Assembly: GCA_002633005.1 (NCBI GenBank)
Contig: NMRA01000203.1
Span: 628,393 to 692,392, forward strand
Length of the DNA stretch: 64,000 bases
Origin: Phoronis australis
Lineage: Eukaryota > Phoronida > Phoronidae
Direction of reading: 5' to 3'
The translations under genes and the position numbers were made by a program. Below the pieces are notes generated by a model, which searched no databases, was not told the origin of the DNA, and worked only from the letters and a program-made list of their open reading frames with translations. Shown here piece after piece: positions 22,560 to 33,362 of this stretch (its first letter is position 1; every line of letters starts with the position of its first letter).

Positions 22560-25190
22560 AAAAGGTTGCCTTCACCTTTAATGACACGTGAAATGTTTAA
22601 TGTACCTGTAATGTGGAAATTTCAGGGATGGGCTCACAATGAACTTAACTAATTAAGTTTCGCTGGCGATCAAAATCTACCACTGTTTTGGTATTTCAAG
22701 CTTAAAACTTAGATAAAATTTATCAACCCGTTCCCGGTAAAAAACAAGTGGGCAGAAGCATTAAAAATTAAATAACGAAAACCAATATGAAACGTATCGT
22801 TCCTTTGGGAAGTGGCCCTCTGTAAAGATAAACACAAGTTAACCTTTTTAGCCATTTTGTAATATTTATAATCTACCAAGTTTAAACTACTCTCCTGCAG
22901 CCTGTAACTCTGCAAATGTCAGAGAAAACCAAATTGGGGGTATTAACAACAACCGTTGTTGAGACAGTAATGCTAGCTATTACCTTTCCTCTTCATTAGC
23001 TCAGATCTACATCAATACAAAGGGCGTGTTGAATGGGCATCGTAAAAGTTGTGTGGGGCTAAGGGAATATGAGAGGTGACCAGTGTAAGCGAGAAATTCT
23101 CCACATATTTTACTCATATCGGCGCAAACCTGTATATTTAGTATACACTGAGTTAAGGCTTGGGCAACCTAGCCATGGTATGCGATGACCATCCCCTTAG
23201 AGGACACCTTTTTCGAAAAGTTCGAACAACCAGAAGCCACACAAAAAGGCATGGCGATGTAAAATCTTAACAATATGGCACAGCAATATGTGACAAGTAG
23301 TCGAGGACCCACCAGCCAAGTCACTGACATTTCAGCCAATCAGCAATCGCTGTCAGGATTTCAGTCTTTTGACAATAACTATGAATGAGCTTTTGTTTAG
23401 CCCGCAACTCCGGCAAATGTAAAATTTATTTGTATGTTAGAACTGGTTAACTGCTGAATTATTTTTACTACAGCGCCTTCTTAGGGTTATCTCAAGAATG
23501 ATGTAGTGGCCTACATTCTAACTAATAAATCAAAATACAGGCTTTGTGAATAGGTTAAAGAATATGTTTTCTGAAAAAAAAAGATTAGGAATTATAACTC
23601 TATGTTTTATATTTTTGTGCCATTATTATTGTTATTACAGGTCAAATTTCATTTTTATGAAAGGTACATTCATACCAAAAGAACCCCTCGATCGATTTCA
23701 ATGAAACCATTTTTAAATCGAAACTTCACCAGTTACCCCAAAAACTATTTTGAGAATGTTCGATTAGTCTTATAGTTTGATATCTAAGACAAATCAACTC
23801 GCCAAATTTAAAGTAATTTTTGCCTAAATAGCAGTCGATTTTGTCTTTATTACATATCACAAAAAGTAGGCCTTTCTATCGAAAATCCTATCAGCGTGTT
23901 TGAGATGTAAAATTACCTATCAAATTGATGAATTTATGTGAGGATTTATCTTTTTTCACAAGTTACTGTGTACGTTAACACAGAGTCAAAGAGGCGTGTG
24001 GCGACTGGACCATTCGTTCTCAACGGTCGTATGCATGCAGATGCCCAACTGCCTCAAGATCAAAACTGCGTTTTGTCTTTCTTTTCCCCGGCATCTTTCT
24101 CTCATAGGTACACCTCGTTATTATGGCAACTCGTTGAATGAAAGGACTGAGGGTACGTACGGAACTGCTCGGTGCGTGGCGGAAGATTCGATTTGAGTGA
24201 CAGTCCTTAACCTTTGACCTCGGATAAGTAGTGAACAAATTTCCACGCGGTTGTGCGGTTCCAAGGTGGTTCTACTAAATCTTTTGTTTCTCGCTACACG
24301 CCACGGTATATATTCCGTATTTGAAGTTCCCCGAGAAAGAAGATTAGGTATTTTGCTAGACATAAGTGAAATATTGTGAAAACGGCTAATTTTTCTGAAT
24401 AAGTTTTGAGATATTTTTAAATCTTATGAAACAAGCTAAAAGTTTTCATGCAGACAAACTTAGTTTTTTCATTATAATTTACCTCCTCGGATATCTTATT
24501 ACTGTCAGCCAAACTAAATCATAATATACAAAGATTTTTGATGAAATTTGCCCAAATGAAGTAGCATATGGAACTATAGCAAATCTTAGCTTATTATTCT
24601 GCCATACATCGATCGATTTTTTAAATCTAGTACAAATGAATTCAAAATCCCTACCAAGGTTTTTACGTAAATTCACAATAACTTTATTTTTCATCTGAAA
24701 GTGAAATAGCAGCTGAAGATTGTGCATTTACGAATATTCAAACTCACCGTTCATAAAAATAACCTAGAATGACTTGAAGCATACAAATACTTTTTATGTC
24801 TTGAACAAGATATAAAAATATATCAAAATGGTCACAGAAATATTTTGAGAACAGTGACAATGTGTTTTGGAAAGGATTTAGGAAACATTGACATTTAAAA
24901 AATTTAGAATATACTTTTTTGTGAATTAAAATGCCATTTGCCTTTTTGAGTCACGGCTAACACACTTCATGTACATACATGTTCTAAACTGGAATATTGA
25001 ATACCGATCAGCCTTCACGCCTCATATTCATTAGAGACAAGTAATTAATCTGGAGAAGTAGACAGACAGTTTAGTAGAAAGGCTTACGTGAGACATGAAA
25101 ATTTGAAGACTGTTTTGGTCCTTCAGATCAAGCGCAATTGGTTTGTCAAGACGGCAATATTTGACTACTTCGGGGTCGTCAAGAGAAAGT
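22560..25190. other. Intron sequence, no gene seen
   Basis: AT-rich with only short overlapping frames. Nothing with splice sites plus a recognisable domain was found. Confidence 0.45.
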
Positions 25191-25198
25191 TTTCTTAC

Positions 25199-25297
25199 CG
25201 TTCTGGCAACGAGGACCCCAATACTTTGCAGAACAACGGCATTCGTTGTCATCGACACAAGTACCTCCATTCAAGCAGTAGCCGGTTTCACACATTA
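25199..25297 (-). CDS. EGF-like domain exon
   Basis: This is a 99-base symmetric phase 1-1 exon between acceptor TTTTTTAG and donor ACG|GTAAGA. It encodes VMCETGYCLNGGTCVDD followed by NECRCSAKYWGPRCQN. The spacing of six cysteines (C-x4-C-x5-C-x5-C-x-C-x8-C) and the final GxxC fit an EGF-like domain with a shortened segment before the fourth Cys. There is no obvious calcium-binding D/N-x-D/N-E at its start. It directly follows the lectin domain, 323 bases away. Confidence 0.9.
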
Positions 25298-25620
25298 CTA
25301 AAAAAGTAAGAGTGTCATTTTGCCATTAGCACCGCGGTATTTGTTACTAATTCACTTGTCATTCCCCCATGAAAAAATAAGTAATGACACGATTAACGAA
25401 GATTTTAACAGGTAAACTAGGTCTTAGACCTAGGATTCATATGTCGTAATGTATTGTCAGTAACCATTTATTAATGTGCCAAAAAGAAGAAGAAAATTGT
25501 CAAAAATGACCCCTTAGTTAATACTAACGGTAACACTCGTAAAAAACTAAGTTTAGGTTTAATGTATTTGTGTCTCAAAACCCAAATCCGGAGAGATGAA
25601 TCAAACTCGAAAGGACTGAC

Positions 25621-25844
25621 CTTGTCTCTCGCACACGTAGGGGTGACTAGCAGAGCACGATCTATCCTGCCACACCCCTGCGGAATTGCTACTTCCGGTG
25701 CGAACTATCCTCGCGCAGTCGCCATCGCCGTCTGGTTCGCTGATATCCCATTTGGTGAAACGGGAATCGCTTCCCGATATCCACTTCCAGATAGGGTTTT
25801 TTCTTGTAATTCCTAACCAGTAATCGTTAGAATTATCTCGTACT
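25621..25844 (-). CDS. C-type lectin domain, C-terminal half (exon)
   Basis: This 224-base exon (phase 2 in, phase 1 out) has acceptor TGTAATTTCAG and donor CAAG|GTCAGT. It encodes YWLGIT (the WIGL-type strand), WKWISGSDSRFTKW, SEPDGDGDC, and WQDRSCSASHPYVCER. The two final disulphide Cys pairs are in place. The usual calcium/sugar motif EPN is EPD here, and the WND motif is WQD. Sugar binding is therefore possible but cannot be assumed. Together with the previous exon it makes a CTLD of normal length with six cysteines. Confidence 0.93.
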
Positions 25845-27370
25845 CTGAAATTACAGTCACATTTACATCTTTTTATTGCATTACAACCGTGTTTAAGTAT
25901 TGTCATGGTAATGATTATTAACATACATAAATTCTCCATTGCCACTGGCGGATGTCTCCTCACATCTCTTTGACACATGTTTGAACTAATATTAGCTTAG
26001 AGCTCGTATCATAAAGGTTCCTAGTTGTTAGGGATATTATAATTATTGTGTAGGTCGTTGACTCTGTGCAGAACGATTTGTTTGCATAGCATATGCTTTT
26101 ATTTCAAAATCGTCAGAAAGCATAATGGTACAAAAACCATGGAAACGCTTAGATTACAAACAAGGAAAGAGAGCATTGTTGATAAAATTTTCGTTTCTTC
26201 AAACAGCTTCGTTTTGGAAAACATTTAGAGAATATCTTCCTATTTTGCAACCTCTAATTCGTCGCAAAAAATAAAACAACGCGCTCTGTCATGAATGTTG
26301 TTTATACCTCATTAGTGCCTTGTGGATTTGAGACTTCACCTTGAACTGTCAGGTTCGAGGTCAAAAAACAGAAGCTGGTTAGAATATGAGCCACCCATTG
26401 AGGATTTAGATATATCGCAAAGTACGGGCGAAATTGCTCATCGGATACGGGGGAAAATTAGGGAAAATTCGGGCGTATCAAGAAAAAATGGACAGAGACC
26501 ACCCAATGGAAAAAGTACAGGAGAAATTATCGATAAAGTAAGTTGCGGTACCTATTCAACGTGGGAAGATAGCCGGATGGTCATTTAAACAAACTGTTGG
26601 GGACCGGGTGGAATGCATATACTTCACAAATAATTAGTCAAGCGATATTATATGAGAGGTTAAATTTGATAACTAATAGAAAGCAATTTGAATTCCATTT
26701 ACAGCAGACCAAAAATGTTCATCTAGGCTAATCATAAATTCAAATATTTCAATCTGCTTCATCATATATCACATAATGCAACTTTTGGCCCGATCACTGG
26801 AAAACATTTCTAAGAAAAAATCTGGTTCCGAGAACACGAAACTGAAAGCGCTCAGGGGCCAAGAAATCAAACTAATGGAGACTTTTACGAAAAATGTAGC
26901 AATAGCAAAGCAGAAACAGGTTCTTCTAATCTATGTCCAGGATTGAAACCAAGCGAAATCCCTCTTGAAATATCACACGCATCAAAGTGTAGCCTATCGC
27001 GGACGAGTCTCACAGCGTTAACAAGTCATATTCGGTGTGGTTGCAATATCATACACTGCTGGAATCGTCAGTGACCAAACATGCTACAAATGTATGCTTG
27101 GAGTTATCTCCGCTCCAATTTGAAACAGTAAATGTTCTAAAAATCTTTGCTCTCCGTTTTAGTGAAAGACAGCGTATTGGACGTTGATTACATATGCGAC
27201 TTTGTGGCGATGGCTTTACTAGCAGAAACGTCAAGAAATGTCGTTGACACCGATACATACGTCTAATGTAGATCTAGCCTCTACCGGAAAGTTGAGATGC
27301 ATTCACTAGCGAAATAGGTGTATCGGCCGTGATAAAACATCATGTGAAGAGGCAAATATGAGTGTAAATG

Positions 27371-27776
27371 TTGATGCATTAATAATGGCGCTGGCAACAG
27401 TAATATTGAACCGTGTGCCAGGGCTCTGAGGTGATGCATTAATACTGGCACTAGCGACAGTAATATTGAACCGTGTGCCAGGGATCTGAGGTGATGCATT
27501 AATAATGGCACTGGCAACAGTAATATTGAGCCGTGTGCCAGGGCTCTGAGGTGATGCATTAATACTGGCACTGGCAACACCAGGGCGGCTCTGAGGTGAT
27601 GCATTAATACTGGCACTAGCGACAGTAATATTGAACCGTGTGCCAGGGTTCTGAGGTGATGCATTAATAATGGCACTGGCAACAGTAATATCGAGCCATG
27701 TGCCAGGGATCTGAGGTGATGCATTAATAATGGCACTGGCAACAGTAATATTGAGCCATGTGCCAGGGCTCTGAGG
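27371..27776. repeat. 60-bp tandem array, seven copies
   Basis: The unit starts TGATGCATTAATAATGGCAC and ends TGTGCCAGGGCTCTGAGG. Six copies are full length; the fourth lacks about 14 bases. Because 60 is a multiple of three, the minus strand is open across it (MHHLR-ALAHGSILLLPVPLL repeats). This is probably a by-product of the repeat. Confidence 0.93.
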
Positions 27777-28633
27777 CCTTTCATTTACTCTTTAAAGCGT
27801 TACATCCATTTAATCTCATCGGTTCATGCAATATTTCGAGTGCCAAAAATAAGATTTAGAAAACACAGCCGTGCCATACAACACTCGTGTGTTCCCGAAA
27901 GAAAGATGATCGGACAAAAACAGCATTACTGCTCCCAACAAGTGTTTCTACACGCCCTCTACCGATGATTATCATGGTCCTTAATCACCGATTTCTTTGT
28001 TTAGCATTCTGTGCCTGCTACGTTCTCCTTTTCTTCTTTTTGGTATTAGCGCCACTAGTTTAGACTACAATGAAAAGAATTCCGAGAAGACCGAAATATC
28101 GAGATTGAATCTGGTCTGGACACCCGTGCAAGCTAGCGGCGTGTACATAAATAAGAGAGGGCTGCTGTTGGGGTACAAGTTGCGTCGGTTGTACGACGCA
28201 GAAAAGCATTGGTTACGTCATGTAGTAGAGTGTTGTGTTAAACGGGAGCATTTGTAAAGAATAGGTGACGTAACAAATCCGTGAATTATGTTGAATCAAA
28301 CTTTGCGCTTCTAAATTGCCAATGCCTCCTTATTAGTTTCGTGAATAACATGTCCATTCATTTTCTGTACCTACGCTTTATTATACCCATCAACGTAGAT
28401 AGTTGTCAAACAAAATTCGCAGATCAGTCACATTCACGACATTCTACAAAAAGCTCTGTAGTTGGGGGGGGGGGGCACATTTTCTCACGTGGCTCCACCA
28501 ACGAAGAACTGCCCAACACCACCACTGCACATGCAGGTATGAGTAATTTCCGACGAAAAAGAAATCTTGTAATATCCCGGGCATCAAAAGCAGTGTCAAC
28601 AGACCATTACCATTTTGATAGCTTCTTCTGCTT

Positions 28634-29086
28634 ACAACAACGGTTTTAAGTCGACTTGACATGTTTTGGTTTCATTAATTCAGACGCCATCATCAGAAGA
28701 GAGAATGCAGTGGCCACCTGGCTAGGCCCACCAACAAGTAATGAAGTACAGATACAGTCAGTTACAGGGAGTGACAATGAACTAGACCAACAATGACACC
28801 CTGTGGTGTGCCAGTTGCGTATTGAGATGGGCTTGCACCAACTGATGTGTAGAGCCTCACGAATTTTAAGCTCCTTTGTTGTTACTGCCTGGTCTATTGT
28901 TGCAGTCATTGAAAGAGCACTGACAATGATTGGAGTTCTGTAGGTGAATATTTACATGTGAACTTCTGTCAGAATTTATATGTTCCTTGGTCCTGGTTTT
29001 CAAATAGCGAACAGTTTCGCCTATATAACTGNGGTGTTTGAATAAATGACACCGAAACATGTCAAGTCGACTTAAAACCATTGTTG
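28634..29086 (-). mobile_element. Penelope-like element fragment (GIY-YIG end) between inverted repeats
   Basis: On the minus strand, SYIGETVRYLKTRTKEHIN and SSHVNIHLQNSNH match the GIY-YIG endonuclease at the C terminus of Penelope-like elements. KIREALHISWCKPISIRN follows in another frame. A 43-base inverted repeat flanks it (28634-28676 and 29043-29086), centred on the palindrome AAGTCGACTT. An N at 29032 falls inside the catalytic motif. Confidence 0.65.
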
Positions 29087-29287
29087 TTTTCCTTAATATA
29101 TGCTGCTACTTGCTATCATGGAGTGCTTCTGCTTTCCTTTCTAGTACAATTTCCTGTTCTGAACTATTTTAAGCGGACTCACGAAATGTCGATTTCCACG
29201 GCATGTTATTGGGCAGTTTAGGGGAGCTACCTGGTAACTGACAATTCTGAAAGCGAAAGAATATATTTTTGTAGTAAGGTAACATAC

Positions 29288-29453
29288 GTGAAGTTGTACA
29301 GGAATGTATTTTCTTCCAGTGATTCCACTGTAACGAGATGTGACGACTTGGTGAGACAGTCATTTTCAGCTGCTTGCCAGTCTTTGGTGACAGCGAGACG
29401 TTCATAGCATGATGATCCAAAACGGGACCAACCATCTGGGCATCTTCCTGAAG
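29288..29453 (-). CDS. C-type lectin domain, N-terminal half (exon)
   Basis: This 166-base exon (phase 1 in, phase 2 out) starts after the acceptor CCATTCTAG and ends at the donor AC|GTATGT. It encodes SGRCPDGWSRFGSSCYE, then W-x2-AENDC, then LVTVESLEENTFL. This is the classic first half of a long-form C-type lectin fold: the extra N-terminal Cys pair, the W and C of helix 1, and the strand before helix 2. It joins in phase to the exon at 25844, which supplies the other half. Calcium and sugar ligands lie in the second half. Confidence 0.9.
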
Positions 29454-29926
29454 CTAGAATGGAAACGTTACCGTTCCGTTTCTGCTTCGCTTCAAATGGT
29501 CTCATTTCATTTAATTCAATGTCTAGACACAAATCACCCTTATTTAAAAAACGTGTTTTTGTTCTTTAAAACGACGAGTTAGCGTCCCTAATTACACATA
29601 ACATTATGGACCAAATGGATTTTATCGATAGCTTCAAACGGAATTTATTCAAGTTTGAAGTTTACGACTTCGCCTTGACCACTGCGTGAGACATTGAATG
29701 ACCACCCATAGCACATATTTTAAGTCAAAAGAAAAACATTTACCATGACAATGATATTGCGAATGAAACTGAAATACAAGAATAAAATATAAATTAATGT
29801 AGTAAAAATTCAACTAGTATTCTCAACTTAGGTGTAAACTTAAAAACAGCTGTAACAGATATTTTTAATAAACCATGATTACTTGAATTTTCCTAACACG
29901 CTAAAAACCACATAAGTAGTAAAGCA

Positions 29927-30230
29927 AGTCATTTAGGCGCCCCGTTTTTGCGGCTCCTCGGTCAAAGGTCATCAATCCGAAATGAAACGTCAACGGCCAC
30001 GCGTGATGGATACAATCGGAAGGGACGTCATCCGCCTACCAGTGTCAATGACGTCGCACCTCATTACGTAATAGGTTTAATTGGACCCGTTAGAGAGGCA
30101 CCTTTTTCCAAGGTCAAGGTCATGCGTGTAACCGGGAAACGTCGGCAAACCGGAACGAAGATGAGGTCGAATTGGAAATCACGTGATTGTTGACGTATCA
30201 GACAGGCAAAAACGGGGCGTCTAAATGACT
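29927..30230. mobile_element. 304-bp MITE with 25-bp terminal inverted repeats
   Basis: The left end (AGTCATTTAGGCGCCCCGTT then TTTGC) and the right end are inverted, with one mismatch in 25. The interior is GC- and CpG-richer than its surroundings and has several TGACGT-type motifs (GGACGTCATC, ATGACGTCGC, TTGACGTATC) and AAGGTCAAGGTCA. No ORF of transposase type is present. Confidence 0.8.
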
Positions 30231-30441
30231 CACTATACTACTCACATAGCATTGTATTTCTTCTTTAAATCTTGCTTTAAACCTCTATAGCTTTCAAACA
30301 GTTTCTAAGATTTTCGAAATTTGTTTTACTAGGAATTGTATAATCATTTTTTGAAATCGCAATTCATTTCATCATCATCAAAAAAATTTCAAGCCAACCC
30401 ATGCCAAATGACATCGTATGGAGGACCCAAGATATTGTTTA

Positions 30442-30471
30442 TGTGCAAGATCCATGCGACGGGCTTAAGCG
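30442..30471. repeat. Perfect 10-bp hairpin
   Basis: CCATGCGACG and CGTCGCATGG are exact inverted copies separated by ten bases that themselves include CTTAAG. GTCGCATGG occurs again about 75 bases further on. Function unknown. Confidence 0.6.
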
Positions 30472-31200
30472 CGTCGCATGGTTATCGCCTTTGGGACACT
30501 TCCATTGTTTTCCTTTGTTGTGTCTTTGTTGGACATAACAATACAGGTCGCATGGATATCGTACTCTGGACGCATCAGCCCCGTTACCGATAAACGCTTG
30601 CCATTATCTTTATTATAAGAAAGAAAAACAAGGCTACAATGGATACGCCCATCTATCGATACCTATGAGACGAGCTTGCGTGAGATGGCAGCGCAATCAT
30701 TTATATTCTCTTTAAAGATATACTTTCCGCTTCATTTTAGTTAAAAAATTCAACAAACGGACTTTAAGGCAAGTTAGCTCAGTAGAAACATTTAAGCCTC
30801 ATGACGCTCCTTTAACACAATCCCAAATATTTTCAAACGTACTGAATTTAATTTGAATTTTTAAATTCTAAATTTGGGAATGTAAAGCTTGTAAAATTTG
30901 ATTTTTGATTTTTACTAATCTGTTATTACGTGAACATGGCTCTAGTAAACATAACTGAAGCTGTAATTAGAGACCTTGGCAGTCAAAAAGGAAGATTTAG
31001 AGGTTTTAGAAAAATTCGGAAGTGTTCATTTGTGATTGCCGAGTTTTTAGGTCTTATAAAAAATCCCAAACACGCTCTTATTATAAATATTAAGAATTTC
31101 GTGAGAAGATGTTTACATATTTGGATATCAATATCTAAACATGTGTTTAATAACAGTCTGAGATTTTCGTCGTACTTGTGGTAAATACTCAAAATTTTAC

Positions 31201-31285
31201 CTGTGCCGCAGACGTGTGTGCAGACGGTACAAAGAACAACAAGTATACGCACTGTCTTCTTAACTGTTTGCTGAGGACTTAATAC
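31201..31285 (-). CDS. Probable signal-peptide exon of the CTLD-EGF-D8C gene
   Basis: This is an 85-base open segment between an acceptor (TATTTTAG) and a donor (CAG|GTAAAA). It enters in phase 0 and leaves in phase 1, exactly the phase needed by the lectin exon at 29453. It encodes a basic stretch (KK), a hydrophobic core (VRILVVLCTVC) and a small-residue region ending GT(A)SG, the pattern of a secretory signal peptide. There is no Met in it, so the start codon must lie in an exon further right on this strand. Assignment rests on phase, position and hydrophobicity, not on homology, so it is the least certain exon of the gene. Confidence 0.5.
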
Positions 31286-33215
31286 CTAAAATAAGAAAAT
31301 TGTGGACATAAACCAGTATTCATGTGCATCTATACCTATCTACATGTATATTTACAAAAATATAAACTTGTACTTATAAATAATTATTCTGAAATCACGA
31401 CTTTCTTACAGTCTGAACATGAGCTTATGAGACATTATCGGTTTTACAGCCGAAAGACGCAGTTTTGGGGTTATTATTGGTTAGGATTAGATGTCCTGGA
31501 GATAACAGGTTTGACCTGAGCTACAAAACAACAAAACCCGGTTTGTTTTTGTCATTTTATCACAAATTGCCAACTCTCGCCGTTATCAGTCTTCCAGACG
31601 TTTGCTGATATCACGGCTGGTGACTTTACAAATAGAATACGCTCAAAATACTGCGCCACATACCTAGTGGGACTTAGTGCGGCCAACATGTGTTAGATTG
31701 GGACCGCTGGCATTGCAGGTGCGAGTCTGCGATGATGCTGATCCCTGAAAAGTACTTTTCTCGCCGAAATTATCTCTTTAACTCATGGAAGTAATTGCAA
31801 GGTGTCAAGTTCCTATTTTCTCTAAAATATCCATTTAGTCTCGAAATGTCCAATTAAAAATCAGAAAATGAAATGCCATGATTACATTGATGGTGTATTT
31901 TTAATGTTTAAGTGGGTTGTAAGTGATAATTCTTAAAGTGGTCATAAATCGAGTGTAATTTAACCTCGCCAGAAAGTCACTGTCTCATCCTTTATCAATA
32001 CGCACCACAGTGCTGTAATTACACACACAGTTGTTTGGAGTTTCCTGCTCTCCCGAATTTCTGTCATAGAGAATGATGATTAGTTCAGTCTAAGAAACTT
32101 TGTTGCTTTAATTTTTCATGCAAATTGTACCAATTCAACAAACAAAATAAACTTTATCAAACTCTGTCCCTTCGTCTGCTCCCAACCCCCTCTCCTAGTC
32201 TCCTACGACCCTTCTCCATGCTGAAGTTAAGTTATTCGTAACCAAAAGTAACACTTCTGGAACTAATTGGCTGAGTTAAAGTCGCGTTTGAAAAATTGAG
32301 CTACAGAAATTTCTCTAAGTTGCGTTTAGAAGGTGAAGCCAGTCAGCCTAAAGTCGCTACCGATAGTAATATGAGGTCACATTTAGCGGTGTTCGCCAAA
32401 TCAAACGCTCCACAGAAACTTTCAGATTACGGAAACATCACCTCGAATACCCTTCAGCTTATCCTCAATAGGTGTACCTATGGAGAGAAGATTTGTGTCC
32501 AACATCTTGTATGTACGCACTCGCAGAAGGTAATTCAGGTAATTTAGGTAATTCAAGCTATAGCCATGTGGCATTTTAGTTTGAGATCACACGTGGTGGA
32601 TCGGGATGACAGGAGGGACATACCGTGACATTGCACTTAAAACATACTGTCCAGTCCGTACGGCAATGTGTGTCGATGCTGAAGGCACATATTGTCGCAA
32701 TCGGCACATATGTTACGACAACATCTGTCACAACAGGGTGCTGGGAGATCAATTGCAAAAACGAAATACTTTCGCTGTATATTAATGGTAAAATTCACAT
32801 TTTATTCCTATTTTTAGTGTCATATTTCCCATTTTCACGCCAAAAACGATGTTATAGTTTTCTACATTATCATTTCGTTTTCTATTTATGTAACTATATT
32901 TTACAACCCCTCATACAAAAGTAGAGCATTTTAAAAACAATACCTGTCAGCGTATTGGGAATAGTGTTCAAAGCATAGCATGTAAAAGTCCCAGCCATTT
33001 CAGAGATATGGTGTTTTTGACTGCTTTCTAAATATCTTACATAACCTTAATTTGCATTGAATTAAAAGTACACGTGCCTTTAATCATCTTCATGAACACA
33101 AACACAAGTAAAGTTTCAATAAACAAAACAAGAACTTTTCTAAAACGTAACAACATGTTTCGGCGGCAAAACATCCAACATTGTCAAACATTATATAGAG
33201 AATGGATGCCACGAT

Positions 33216-33362
33216 GGTATGCGCGCACCCAGGGGGCTCAAACTAGCCCTCCATTCGGCGAAATGGTAAAAGGTCCGCCTCAGCGAAACAAAAACTCCGA
33301 AAAAAGTAGTAAACGAGACAAAAATTAGAGCCCCCCATTTTTAGTTGGGGTTTGCGCATGAG
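33216..33362 (+). repeat. GCGCACCCAG-type repeat, copy 3
   Basis: Starts TATGCGCGCACCCAGGGGG and ends GTTTGCGCATGAG, with CAAAAACTCCGAAAAAAGTA inside. It is shorter than copy 2. Confidence 0.6.

Larger units (their letters stand above)
2971..31285 (-). other. Gene span: CTLD-EGF-D8C single-pass membrane protein
   Basis: This entry covers the visible extent of one minus-strand gene assembled from eight exons listed separately. Joined in order 31285 to 2971 they give about 463 residues: hydrophobic leader, C-type lectin domain, EGF domain, D8C domain, Thr/Pro-rich stalk, transmembrane helix and a tail of about 90 residues. All seven junctions have GT/AG sites and matching phases, which strongly supports a single transcript. 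Introns range from about 0.3 to 9 kb and contain many transposons. The product is most likely a type I cell-surface receptor or adhesion protein. Ligand and pathway are not visible in the sequence. The initiating Met exon upstream of 31285 was not identified. I recognise the domains but not a named orthologue. Confidence 0.82.
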
